DNA from: JBOGIF01 sp050742415
GTDB lineage: Bacteria; Actinomycetota; Acidimicrobiia; Acidimicrobiales; AC-14
Reading direction: 5' to 3'
DNA length: 38,930 nt
Assembly: GCA_050742415.1 (NCBI GenBank)
Contig: JBOGIF010000061.1
Span: 1-38,930, forward strand
This document shows positions 6,841 to 13,868 of the stretch, one piece after another. Numbering within the stretch: the first letter of the stretch is position 1; the number at the start of each line of letters is the position of its first letter. A program made the position numbers and the translations under genes. Below the pieces are notes generated by a model. The model saw nothing but the letters and a program-made list of their open reading frames with translations, was not told the origin of the DNA and ran no database searches.

Positions 6841-7995
6841 GTGCTGCGCTTCCTGACCGCCGGCGAGTCCCACGGCCGCGCTTTGGTGGTCGTCATCGAG
6901 GGCCTGCCTGCCGGGTTGCCGATACGGGCCACCGAGATCGGTGCCGAGCTGGCTCGGCGCCGGCTCGGCTACGGACGAGGGCCCCGCATGCGGTTCGAGG
7001 CCGACGAGCTGACCCTGGTCGGCGGCGTCCGCCACGGTCGCACCCTCGGGTCGCCGGTGGCCATCGAGATCGCCAACACGGAGTGGCCCAAGTGGGAGCA
7101 GGAGATGAGCCCCGAGCCCGGCGCCACCGAGGCCCGGCTGACCCGGCCCAGGCCCGGCCACGCCGACCTTCCCGGCATGCAGAAGTACGGGCTCGACGAC
7201 GCTCGCGACGTGCTGGAGCGGGCGTCGGCGCGCGAGACGGCGGCCCGGGTGGCGGCGGGAAGCTGCGCCAAGGCTCTGCTGTCCCACCTCGACGTGGCCG
7301 TGCTGTCGCACGTCGTGGCTCTCGGGCCGGTCGTGTCCAAGGGGGCGGTACGGCCCGTGCTCTCCGACCTGGTCCGTATCGACGAGTCGCCCGTGCGCTG
7401 CTTCGACCCCGAGGCCGAGGCGGCCATGGTTGCCGAGATCAAGGCCGTCTCCAAGGTGGGCGACTCCCTGGGCGGGGTCGTCGAGGTGCTGGCCTCCGGC
7501 GTTCCGGTGGGGCTCGGCAGCCACGTGCACTGGGACCGCCGCCTCGACGCCCTCCTGGCCCAGGCGCTCATGAGCATCCCCGCGGTGAAGGGCGTGGAGG
7601 TGGGCGACGGGTTCGAGGTAGCCGGCTGCCGCGGCTCGGAAGCCCACGACGAGATCCTCTGGGACGCCGCCAAGCCGGGCTACTTCCGGGAGACGTCCCG
7701 CGCCGGCGGCGTAGAAGGCGGTATCTCCAACGGCGACCTGCTGGTAGTGCGGGCGGCGATGAAGCCGCTGTCCACCCTCAACCGCCCGGTGCTCCGAACC
7801 GTCGACGTCGAGTCGAAGGAGGAGTCGGTGTCGTTCAAGGAGCGCACCGACGTGACCGCGGTTCCCGCTGCCGGGGTGGTGGCCGAGACCATGGTGGCAC
7901 TGGTGCTGGCCGCCGAGGCCCTCCGCAAGTTCGGTGGTGACTCGGTCGCCGAGATGGTGCGCAACCGTGACGGCTTCCTCGCCTCGCTCGGCTGA
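6841..7995 (+). CDS. aroC: Chorismate synthase
   Basis: Makes chorismate from EPSP with reduced FMN as cofactor, the last shikimate pathway step. 384 residues from GTG 6841, giving the family N-terminus (M)LRFLTAGESHG; a TTG at 6832 would add three residues but does not match the usual start. Family motifs are clear: RRLGYGRGPRM, the EIANTEW segment, RPRPGHADLPGMQKYG and RETAARVAAGS, with the histidine of GESHG and the conserved arginines in place. It heads the aroC-aroK-aroB group, with aroK beginning at or just inside its 3' end. Length is normal for actinobacteria. Confidence 0.95.
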   Translation: MLRFLTAGESHGRALVVVIEGLPAGLPIRATEIGAELARRRLGYGRGPRMRFEADELTLVGGVRHGRTLGSPVAIEIANTEWPKWEQEMSPEPGATEARLTRPRPGHADLPGMQKYGLDDARDVLERASARETAARVAAGSCAKALLSHLDVAVLSHVVALGPVVSKGAVRPVLSDLVRIDESPVRCFDPEAEAAMVAEIKAVSKVGDSLGGVVEVLASGVPVGLGSHVHWDRRLDALLAQALMSIPAVKGVEVGDGFEVAGCRGSEAHDEILWDAAKPGYFRETSRAGGVEGGISNGDLLVVRAAMKPLSTLNRPVLRTVDVESKEESVSFKERTDVTAVPAAGVVAETMVALVLAAEALRKFGGDSVAEMVRNRDGFLASLG

Positions 7996-8521
7996 GCGTC
8001 CGCCCGGCCGCCTGTCCGACCGGATCGTGCTCGTCGGGATGATGGGGTCGGGCAAGACCACGATCGGCGAGGCTCTCGGCCGCCGGCTGGGACGCCGGGT
8101 GCGCGACAGCGACCGGGAGATCGAGGCGCTTACCGGCTCCACGGTGGCCGAGATGTGGGCGGCGGGAGAGGTCGACCGGTTCCGCCAGCTCGAGTCGCAG
8201 GTACTTGCCGACGCGCTGGCCTCCACTGAACCGGCAGTCGTAGCCGCCGCCGGCGGCGTGGTGTTGGCCGACACCAACCGCCGGCTCCTGTCTGACCATT
8301 GGCCCGTGGTGTGGCTCCGGGCCCGTCTCGTGACCCTCGTCGGTCGTGTGGGCGACGGGGCCGGGCGGCCGCTGCTGGCCGGCGACCCGGCAGCGGCCAT
8401 GGCCCAGCTCGACGCCGAGCGCCGGCCGCTCTACGGGGAGGTGGCCGACGTGATCGTCGACGTCGACGGCCTCGAAGCCGACCAGGTGGTCGACGCCATC
8501 GTCGCCGGGCTGGGCTCGTGA
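7964..8521 (+). CDS. aroK: Shikimate kinase
   Basis: Phosphorylates shikimate at the 3-hydroxyl using ATP. The Walker A loop GMMGSGKT lies near the start, followed by RDSDREIE (shikimate and Mg2+ contacts), the AAGGGVV loop and the lid arginine in GAGRPLLAG. The start is uncertain. GTG 7964 gives 185 residues and a 32-nt overlap with aroC; GTG 7934 is longer; GTG 8027 would remove part of the first strand. CTG 8012 would give the most natural N-terminus (LSDRIVLVGMMG). The 3' end overlaps aroB by 4 nt (GTGA). Confidence 0.9.
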   Translation, partial: TVTASSPRSAERPPGRLSDRIVLVGMMGSGKTTIGEALGRRLGRRVRDSDREIEALTGSTVAEMWAAGEVDRFRQLESQVLADALASTEPAVVAAAGGVVLADTNRRLLSDHWPVVWLRARLVTLVGRVGDGAGRPLLAGDPAAAMAQLDAERRPLYGEVADVIVDVDGLEADQVVDAIVAGLGS

Positions 8522-9522
8522 TCACCGTTCCCGTCGATCTCGGCGACCGGTCCTACGAGGCTCTCGTTGGCGCCGGCGCGCGGCACCGCCTGTGCGAGGT
8601 GCTCCCACTCGGCGCCCGGCGCGCCGCCATCGTCACCCAGGAGAGCGTGGGGGTGGCCGTCGACGCCGGGATCGAGTCGCGGCAGTTCACGATGCCCGAG
8701 GGCGAGCCGGCGAAGTGTCTGGAAACTGTCGAAGAGCTGTGCCGGGGATTCTCCCGCTGGGGCCTCACCCGGGCCGACGTGGTGGTCGCGGTGGGAGGCG
8801 GCGTGGTGACCGATACTGCCGGGTTCGCGGCCGCCGTCTACCACCGGGGCGTCGCGGTCGTGCACGTGGCGACGACGGTGCTGGGGATGGTCGACGCCGC
8901 CATCGGTGGCAAGACGGGCGTGAACCTGCCCGAGGGTAAGAACCTGGTGGGCGCGTTCTGGCAGCCGGCGGCGGTGCTGTGCGACACCGAGGTGCTCGAG
9001 ACCCTTCCGCCGCGGGAGTACCGCAGCGGCCTGGGCGAGATGGCCAAGTACGCGTTCCTCGGGGTCGACGACCTGGTCGACCTCCCGCTCGACGAAGCCG
9101 TGGCCGCCTGCGTGCGCTGCAAGGCCGAGGTGGTCGGTTCCGACGAGCGCGAGCAGGGCGGGCGCCGGGCGCTGCTCAACTACGGCCACACGCTGGCCCA
9201 CGCCCTGGAGACGGCGGGCCACTACGACGTGCGCCACGGCGAGGCGGTCGCCATCGGCCTGGTGTTCGCGGCGGAGCTGGCCCGGCGTCTCGGCCGGGTG
9301 GACGAGGAGAGGGTGGCCGAGCACCGCAAGGTGGTCTCCGGTTACGGGCTGCCCGCGTGGCTGCCCACGGGTGCCGACGCCGGTCGGCTCGTGGAGCTCA
9401 TGGCGCGTGACAAGAAGGCGGTGGACGGCCTCACCTTCGTACTGGACGGCCGGCGAGGCCTGGAGCTGGTCAACGGGGTCCCCGCCGAGACCGTCTCGCA
9501 GGCATTGGCCGCCATGGCCTGA
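8518..9522 (+). CDS. aroB: 3-dehydroquinate synthase
   Basis: Converts DAHP to 3-dehydroquinate using NAD+ and a divalent metal, usually Zn2+ or Co2+. 334 residues from GTG 8518, overlapping the aroK stop by 4 nt. The NAD-binding glycine motif is VAVGGGVVTDTAGFAAAVYHRG and is followed by ATTVLGMVDAAIGGKTGVN, the substrate and metal region. Metal ligands lie in SGLGEMAKYA (Glu), LLNYGHTLAHALE (His) and the later HGEAVAIG segment (His). The gene closes the aroCKB group; an 18-nt gap with its own -10-like box follows. Confidence 0.95.
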   Translation: MITVPVDLGDRSYEALVGAGARHRLCEVLPLGARRAAIVTQESVGVAVDAGIESRQFTMPEGEPAKCLETVEELCRGFSRWGLTRADVVVAVGGGVVTDTAGFAAAVYHRGVAVVHVATTVLGMVDAAIGGKTGVNLPEGKNLVGAFWQPAAVLCDTEVLETLPPREYRSGLGEMAKYAFLGVDDLVDLPLDEAVAACVRCKAEVVGSDEREQGGRRALLNYGHTLAHALETAGHYDVRHGEAVAIGLVFAAELARRLGRVDEERVAEHRKVVSGYGLPAWLPTGADAGRLVELMARDKKAVDGLTFVLDGRRGLELVNGVPAETVSQALAAMA

Positions 9523-9532
9523 GTTCTAAGCT
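9505..9532 (+). promoter_or_regulatory. Candidate promoter for the 74-aa ORF and aroQ group
   Basis: TTGGCC (9505-9510), a 16-bp spacer and TAAGCT (9527-9532) are followed 8 nt later by ATG 9541. The -35 lies inside the end of aroB. The layout matches the mihF promoter in this window (16-bp spacer, -10 box 7 nt from the start codon) and suggests a leaderless mRNA. The -10 is only a TAnnnT match. Confidence 0.4.
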
Positions 9533-9540
9533 GATCCGCG

Positions 9541-9765
9541 ATGAGAGCCGTGATGCTGGAAGCCGACAAGGCGTACCTCGAAGAGCGCCGCCGCCGCGGC
9601 CTGGACGGCCGGGACGAGATGTGGGAGGGGGGCGGCCAGCGGGTGGCCGTCAGCGGCGATGGCGCGATCCGTTCCGACGTCCTCGGCGTGGCTTTCGCCA
9701 CGGTCGACGGCACCTTGAGGCTGACCTGGGAAGGCGGCGAGGCCACCGTCTCAGCGGAGTCGTGA
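9541..9765 (+). CDS. 74-aa protein resembling an Uma2-family nuclease with the middle deleted
   Basis: The N-terminal part (YLEERRRRGLDGRDEMWEG) resembles the start of many actinobacterial Uma2/DUF820 proteins, where a dispensable helix and the D-E-x-W-x-G motif precede the PD-(D/E)XK-like core. The C-terminal part (IRSDVLGVAFATVDG followed by LRLTWEGGEATV) resembles the end of the same family. The ~100-120 residues between them that carry the catalytic Asp/Glu/Lys are absent, yet the frame is intact. It is either a decayed remnant or a small protein kept for another role. ATG 9541 has no Shine-Dalgarno; the stop overlaps aroQ (GTGA). Family assignment is from memory of the motif, not a search. 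Confidence 0.6.
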   Translation: MRAVMLEADKAYLEERRRRGLDGRDEMWEGGGQRVAVSGDGAIRSDVLGVAFATVDGTLRLTWEGGEATVSAES

Positions 9766-10211
9766 CGGCTGCCGGACCGCGGCTCGTACTCCTTCTCTCG
9801 GGCCCCAACCTCAACCTGCTGGGCGAGCGCCAGCCCGAGGTCTACGGCACCGCCACCCTTGACGACCACGTGGACGCCGCTCGCAAGGTGGCCGAGAGCC
9901 ACGGCCTCGCCCTCGAGCACTTCCAGTCCAACTCCGAGGGTGCCTTGGTTGACGAGGTCCAGCGGGCGCGGGGCCGGGCCGATGCCATCGTCGTCAACGC
10001 CGCGGCCCTCACCCACTACGCCTGGTCGCTGCACGACGCCCTGGCGTGCTTCGAGGGCCCGGTGGTGGAGCTGCACCTTACGAACACCGCGGCGCGCGAG
10101 CGCTGGCGGCACACGTCGGTGGTGTCGCCGGTCGCCACCGGCACGATCGCCGGCTTCGGTGGCTACGGCTACGAGCTCGCGATCGAGGCCGTGGCAAGGT
10201 TGCTGGCATGA
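9762..10211 (+). CDS. aroQ: 3-dehydroquinate dehydratase, type II
   Basis: Dehydrates 3-dehydroquinate to 3-dehydroshikimate. 149 residues, normal for the dodecameric type II enzyme. Landmarks are SGPNLNLLGERQPEVYG, where the tyrosine is the catalytic base and the arginine sits in the flexible lid; QSNSEGALVDEVQ; VNAAALTHYAWSLHDAL; and VELHLTN followed by HTSVVSPVATGTIAGFGGYGY. GTG 9762 overlaps the preceding ORF by 4 nt; longer in-frame starts would lie inside that ORF. ATGA links it to the next gene. It completes the shikimate set here except for aroA and the DAHP synthase. Confidence 0.95.
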   Translation: MTAAGPRLVLLLSGPNLNLLGERQPEVYGTATLDDHVDAARKVAESHGLALEHFQSNSEGALVDEVQRARGRADAIVVNAAALTHYAWSLHDALACFEGPVVELHLTNTAARERWRHTSVVSPVATGTIAGFGGYGYELAIEAVARLLA

Positions 10212-11317
10212 CACAGCTCGCCCCCATGGACGTGCCTTCGCGCATGGCGCGCCTGCGTGATCGCCTCGATGAGGCCGGGTGCGATGCTGTGCTGGTCACC
10301 CGGATGGTCAACGTCCGCTATCTCACCGGGTTCTCGGGGTCTGCGGCCATGGTGCTGGTACGGCCCGGCGACGTTCTGTTCGTGACCGACGGCCGCTACC
10401 GGGACCAGTCGGCCGCCGAGCTCTCCGCCGCCGGCACCGAGGCCGAGATTGTCATCGGCCTCACCGGTGAGGCCCAGAAGGAGCTGGTGGCCGAGGCTGC
10501 CACCGGCATCGCCCGTCTTGGGCTGGAGGCCGGTGCCGTCACATGGGCACGCCAACGGCGCTTCGCCGAGGAGTGGTTCCCCAGCGCCGAGCTCGTCGCC
10601 ACCGAGGGCCTGGTGGAGGAGCTGCGGCTCGTGAAGGACGAAGGCGAGGTGGCGCGGATGGCCGCCGCCGCCGCCATCGCCGACGACGCGCTGGCAGCCG
10701 TGCGGCCCCGCCTGGTCGAGCGGCCCACCGAGAGCGACTTGGCCATCGAGCTCGACTTCGAGATGCGACGGCGGGGGGCGTCGGGCTCGTCGTTCGAGAC
10801 GATCGTCGGCTCCGGCCCCAACGGTGCCCTGCCGCATGCCCGCCCCGGTAACCGGCGGATCGAGGCAGGCGAGCTGGTGGTGATCGACTTCGGCGCCGTC
10901 GTCGACGGCTACTGCTCCGACATGACCCGCACCGTCTGCGTCGGTGAGCCGGCGTCGGCCACCGCCCGCCGCATGGTCGACGTGGTGACCGAGAGCCAGG
11001 CTGCGGGGGTGGCGGCGGTGAGGGCGGGTGCCACCGCCGCCGGGGTCGACGAGGTGTGCCGGTCGATCATCGCGGAGGCGGGTTGGGCCGACGCCTTCCT
11101 CCACGGCACCGGCCACGGTGTCGGCCTGGAGATCCACGAGGAGCCCCGGGTGGCGGCCACCTCGTCGGACACGCTGGCCGCCGGCTGGGTGGTCACGGTG
11201 GAGCCGGGCGTGTACCTGCCCGAGCACGGCGGGGTCCGTATCGAGGACACCGTCGTGGTGACAGAGGACGGTTGCCGGGTCCTCACCAACGCCCCGAAGG
11301 AGCTCGTGATCGCGTGA
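10208..11317 (+). CDS. M24B family aminopeptidase (Xaa-Pro aminopeptidase-like)
   Basis: 369 residues. An N-terminal creatinase-like domain (about 1-135, with LTGFSGSAAMVLV and FVTDGRYRDQS) precedes a pita-bread M24 domain. The dinuclear metal ligands expected for the family are visible: DFGAVVDGYCSDMTRT (two Asp), HGTGHGVGLEIHEEP (His), VTVEPGVYL (Glu) and VRIEDTVVV (Glu). Members remove N-terminal residues preceding proline. The gene lies directly before efp, as in many actinobacteria and Gram-positives; since EF-P relieves stalling at polyproline this pairing is suggestive but unproven. ATG 10208 overlaps aroQ; ATG 10226 is an alternative start. Confidence 0.92.
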   Translation: MTQLAPMDVPSRMARLRDRLDEAGCDAVLVTRMVNVRYLTGFSGSAAMVLVRPGDVLFVTDGRYRDQSAAELSAAGTEAEIVIGLTGEAQKELVAEAATGIARLGLEAGAVTWARQRRFAEEWFPSAELVATEGLVEELRLVKDEGEVARMAAAAAIADDALAAVRPRLVERPTESDLAIELDFEMRRRGASGSSFETIVGSGPNGALPHARPGNRRIEAGELVVIDFGAVVDGYCSDMTRTVCVGEPASATARRMVDVVTESQAAGVAAVRAGATAAGVDEVCRSIIAEAGWADAFLHGTGHGVGLEIHEEPRVAATSSDTLAAGWVVTVEPGVYLPEHGGVRIEDTVVVTEDGCRVLTNAPKELVIA

Positions 11318-11874
11318 ACGTGTCCACCAACGACCTGCGCAACGGCATGGCCCTGAACCTCTCCGAGGGCCTCTTCACGGTGGTCGAGTTCCAGCACGTG
11401 AAGCCGGGCAAGGGTGGCGCTTTCGTCCGCACCAAGCTGAAGAACCTGCGTACCGGCGCCGTGCTCGACCGCACCTACCGGGCCGACGAGAAGCTCGACC
11501 AGGCCGTGATCGACAAACGTGAGATGCAGTACCTCTACCGCGAGGGCGAGCACTACGTGTTCATGGACAACTCGACCTACGACCAGCTCACCGTCGAGGT
11601 GGCCACTCTCGGTGAGTCTGCCCAGTACATGAAGGAGGGCGATTCGGTGGTGCTCCAGATGTGGGACCAGTCGGTCGTGGGCGTCGACCTGCCCGCCGCG
11701 GTGGAGCTGTCGGTGGCCGAGACCGAGCCCGGCGTACAGGGCGACCGCGTGTCGGGAGCCCGCAAGCCGGCCACCTTGGAGACCGGCCTGCTGGTCCAAG
11801 TGCCCCTGTTCGTGAACCCCGGCGACCGCATCAAGGTCGATACCCGCACCGGCGAGTACCTGACCCGCGTTTGA
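11314..11874 (+). CDS. efp: Translation elongation factor P
   Basis: Binds between the P and E sites and helps ribosomes through polyproline stretches. 186 residues: a KOW-like N-domain followed by two OB folds. The tip loop is HVKPGKGGAF with K33 at the position that is modified in some bacteria; I see no epmA/epmB-type gene nearby. The family signature late in the protein (ETEPGVQGD, then KPATLETGLLVQVPLFVNPG) is intact. GTG 11314 overlaps the peptidase stop (GTGA); a second in-frame GTG at 11320 is possible. No Shine-Dalgarno is needed if translation is coupled. Confidence 0.96.
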   Translation: MNVSTNDLRNGMALNLSEGLFTVVEFQHVKPGKGGAFVRTKLKNLRTGAVLDRTYRADEKLDQAVIDKREMQYLYREGEHYVFMDNSTYDQLTVEVATLGESAQYMKEGDSVVLQMWDQSVVGVDLPAAVELSVAETEPGVQGDRVSGARKPATLETGLLVQVPLFVNPGDRIKVDTRTGEYLTRV

Positions 11875-11884
11875 CCGGGCAGGC

Positions 11885-12301
11885 GTGACCCAGGTCCCGC
11901 CGCCCGCCGGCGCCCGGCGCCAGGCGCGGGAGCGGGCCATGTCGCTGCTCTACGAGGCGGAGCTGAAAGAGGTCCCGGCGGCCGAGGTTCTGGCCGAGCT
12001 GCCCGTGGAGCCGGCCGATTTCGCTTCTGACCTGGTGACCGGTGTCGCCGCCCACCAGGACGAGCTCGACGCGCTCATCGCCCGGTTCTCCCGGGACTGG
12101 GCCGTCGACCGCATGCCGGCCCTCGACCGGGCGCTGTTGCGCATCGGCGTCTTCGAGCTGGTGCACCGGCCCGACGTGCCCACCGGCGCGGTGATGTCGG
12201 AGGCCGTCGAGCTGGCCCAGCAGTTCTCCACCGACGAGTCGCCCCGCTTCGTCAACGGCGTTCTCGCCGCCATCGCCCGCGAGGTTCGGCCGGCAGGCTG
12301 A
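11885..12301 (+). CDS. nusB: Transcription antitermination factor NusB
   Basis: 138 residues, all-helical NusB fold: an N-terminal ARRQARERAMSLLYEAEL helix typical of the family, then DWAVDRMPALDRALLRIGVFEL and TGAVMSEAVELAQQFSTDESPRFVNGVLAAIARE, the most conserved part. NusB with S10 (NusE) binds boxA RNA to keep polymerase processive on rRNA operons. GTG 11885 lies 10 nt after efp, the usual efp-nusB pairing. The next gene begins a new transcription unit: the pyr promoter lies 10 nt after this stop. Confidence 0.94.
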   Translation: MTQVPPPAGARRQARERAMSLLYEAELKEVPAAEVLAELPVEPADFASDLVTGVAAHQDELDALIARFSRDWAVDRMPALDRALLRIGVFELVHRPDVPTGAVMSEAVELAQQFSTDESPRFVNGVLAAIAREVRPAG

Positions 12302-12310
12302 CGTCGGGTC

Positions 12311-12316
12311 TACAAT
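12311..12316 (+). promoter_or_regulatory. -10 box of the pyrimidine operon
   Basis: TACAAT is the best -10 hexamer in the 73-nt gap after nusB and would place the transcript start near 12323, giving a leader of about 50 nt before ATG 12375 that contains the complete PyrR-binding hairpin. No good -35 is visible 16-18 bp upstream. Confidence 0.6.
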
Positions 12317-12336
12317 GGCGCCAGCCCGTTAATTCC

Positions 12337-12360
12337 GGTCCAGAGAGGCCGGCACGGACC
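12337..12360 (+). promoter_or_regulatory. PyrR-binding RNA hairpin (pyrimidine attenuation element)
   Basis: The RNA reads GGTCCAGAGAGGCC followed by GGCACGGACC. The known PyrR-binding consensus is ARUCCNGNGAGGYU; 12 of 14 positions match, and the two that differ (first A to G, last U to C) are the outer pair, so pairing is kept. GGTCC (12337-12341) can also pair with GGACC (12356-12360). Upstream TTCC (12333-12336) can pair with GGAG of the Shine-Dalgarno (12363-12366) across a two-base AA bulge, so PyrR binding could hide the ribosome site. Sequence match and pairing are seen; regulation by UMP-bound PyrR follows from the family. Confidence 0.85.
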
Positions 12361-12374
12361 AAGGAGCCCTTCGC

Positions 12375-12944
12375 ATGGCCGAGCGAGAGCGCGCTGCGAC
12401 GCCCCCTTATGGGGGCGTCTTTCGCGCCGGGTCGCAAGTGATGGACGCCGAGGACCTCCGGCGGGCGGTCACCCGGATCGCCCACGAGATCGTGGAGCGC
12501 AACCACGGCCTCGACGGCGTGGCCCTCGTGGGCCTACAGACGGGCGGAGTGCCCCTTGCCCGGCGCCTGGTGGCCGCACTGGAACAGGTGGAGGGGATCG
12601 GCGTGCCGATCGGCAGCCTCGACGTTGCCCTCTACCGCGACGACATCGGCCTGCGGCCGGTCATGCCCCAGGCTGTGACCGACGTGCCGTTCGACCTCAC
12701 CGGCCTGGTGGTGGTGCTCGTCGACGACGTGCTCTTCACTGGCCGCACCGTGCGCGCCGCGCTCGACGCCCTCAACGACTACGGCCGGCCCCGGGCGGTG
12801 CAACTGGCCGTGATGGTGGACCGGGGCCACCGCGAGCTGCCGATCCGGCCGGACTACGTCGGCAAGAACCTGCCGACGGGGCGCGACGAGGTGGTCGACG
12901 TGCGCGAGGACGGGGTCGACGTCGGCCGGAAGCTCGGGGCCTGA
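12375..12944 (+). CDS. pyrR: PyrR: pyr operon RNA-binding regulator / uracil phosphoribosyltransferase
   Basis: 189 residues from ATG 12375, which has AAGGAG at 12361-12366. PyrR binds UMP/UTP and the leader hairpin to reduce pyr expression, and often has weak uracil phosphoribosyltransferase activity. The PRPP loop VVVLVDDVLFTGRT is intact, as are TRIAHEIVERN near the start and the MVDRGHRELPIRPDYVGKNLPT block. A later ATG (12441) would start at MDAEDLRRAVTRIAHE but has a poor Shine-Dalgarno, and homologues such as B. subtilis PyrR extend several residues further upstream. If 12375 is right, codons 8-16 lie within a terminator-like hairpin (12398-12422), an unusual overlap of coding and attenuator sequence. 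Confidence 0.93.
   Translation: MAERERAATPPYGGVFRAGSQVMDAEDLRRAVTRIAHEIVERNHGLDGVALVGLQTGGVPLARRLVAALEQVEGIGVPIGSLDVALYRDDIGLRPVMPQAVTDVPFDLTGLVVVLVDDVLFTGRTVRAALDALNDYGRPRAVQLAVMVDRGHRELPIRPDYVGKNLPTGRDEVVDVREDGVDVGRKLGA
12398..12422 (+). terminator. Attenuator-type hairpin within the pyrR 5' end
   Basis: GACGCCCCC (12398-12406), loop TTAT and GGGGGCGTC (12411-12419) form a perfect 9-bp GC-rich stem followed by TTTC. It lies 38 nt after the PyrR hairpin, where a pyr attenuator terminator is expected, but in frame inside the longer pyrR ORF. The U tract is short, so it may act as a pause or weak terminator unless ribosomes keep it open. Confidence 0.65.
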
Positions 12945-13868
12945 GTGATCGGCCCCCATCTGCTCTCCATCGCCGACCTCGGGGCCGAGGGGATCGACGA
13001 GGTCATGGCCGTCACCGACTCGTTCGTGGAGGTGAGCGAGCGAGCCATTCCCAAGGTGCCGGCGCTTCGCGGGCGCACGGTCGTCTCGCTCTTCTACGAG
13101 GACTCCACCCGCACCCGGCTCTCGTTCGAGGCTGCCGCCCGCCGCCTTTCCGCCGACGTCATGAACTTCTCGGTCTCCTCCTCTTCGGTGGCCAAGGGCG
13201 AGTCGCTGCGCGACACGGTGCAGACGATCGTGGCCATGGGGGTCGACGCCCTGGTGGTGCGCCACTCCTCGGCGGGTGTGCCGTGGCAGGTGGCGAGCTG
13301 GGTCGGGTGCTCGGTGGTCAACGCCGGCGACGGATGGCACGAGCACCCCACCCAGGCCCTCCTCGACTGCTACACGATCCGGGGCCGACGTGGCTCGCTC
13401 GATGGCCTGCACGTCGCCATCGTCGGCGACGTCAAGCACTCGCGCGTCGCCCGGTCCAACGTGGCGGCCTTCGCGCTGATGGGCGCCGACGTCACTTTGG
13501 TGGCGCCGCCGACCCTCCTGCCTCCGAGCGTCGAGGGCTGGCCGGTTGCAGTCTCGTCCGACCTCGACTCCGTGCTCCCGAAGGTCGACGTGGTCTATCT
13601 GCTCCGGTTGCAGGCGGAGCGCCAGACCGAGGCCCTGCTGCCCTCGTTGCGCGAGTACACAGCGAACTTCGGCCTGACCCGTCGGCGGGTCGACCTTCTG
13701 GCCGACGACGCGCTGGTCATGCATCCGGGCCCCATGAACCGCGGCATCGAGATCGCCGCCGACGTGGCCGAGCTTCCCCGATCGGTGATCACCCGCCAGG
13801 TGGCCAACGGCGTGGCCGTGCGGATGGCCGTGCTGTTCCTGCTGCTGGGGGCCGTGCCGAATGGGTGA
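12945..13868 (+). CDS. pyrB: Aspartate carbamoyltransferase, catalytic subunit
   Basis: Condenses carbamoyl phosphate with aspartate in UMP synthesis. 307 residues. Carbamoyl-phosphate binding YEDSTRTRLSFE includes S54-T-R-T-R58; HPTQALLD lies at 134-141; the C-terminal domain carries RLQAERQ and VMHPGPMNRGIEI for aspartate binding. No pyrI regulatory-subunit gene follows; pyrC does, as usual in Gram-positives. GTG 12945 directly abuts the pyrR stop with no gap, and the 3' end overlaps pyrC by 8 nt. Regulation is through the PyrR leader. Confidence 0.96.
   Translation: MIGPHLLSIADLGAEGIDEVMAVTDSFVEVSERAIPKVPALRGRTVVSLFYEDSTRTRLSFEAAARRLSADVMNFSVSSSSVAKGESLRDTVQTIVAMGVDALVVRHSSAGVPWQVASWVGCSVVNAGDGWHEHPTQALLDCYTIRGRRGSLDGLHVAIVGDVKHSRVARSNVAAFALMGADVTLVAPPTLLPPSVEGWPVAVSSDLDSVLPKVDVVYLLRLQAERQTEALLPSLREYTANFGLTRRRVDLLADDALVMHPGPMNRGIEIAADVAELPRSVITRQVANGVAVRMAVLFLLLGAVPNG

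Noticed and set aside
5800..8400. 866-aa minus-strand frame across the prepilin peptidase, vapBC, aroC and aroK
   Set aside because: It opposes four well-supported genes and shows no recognisable domain.
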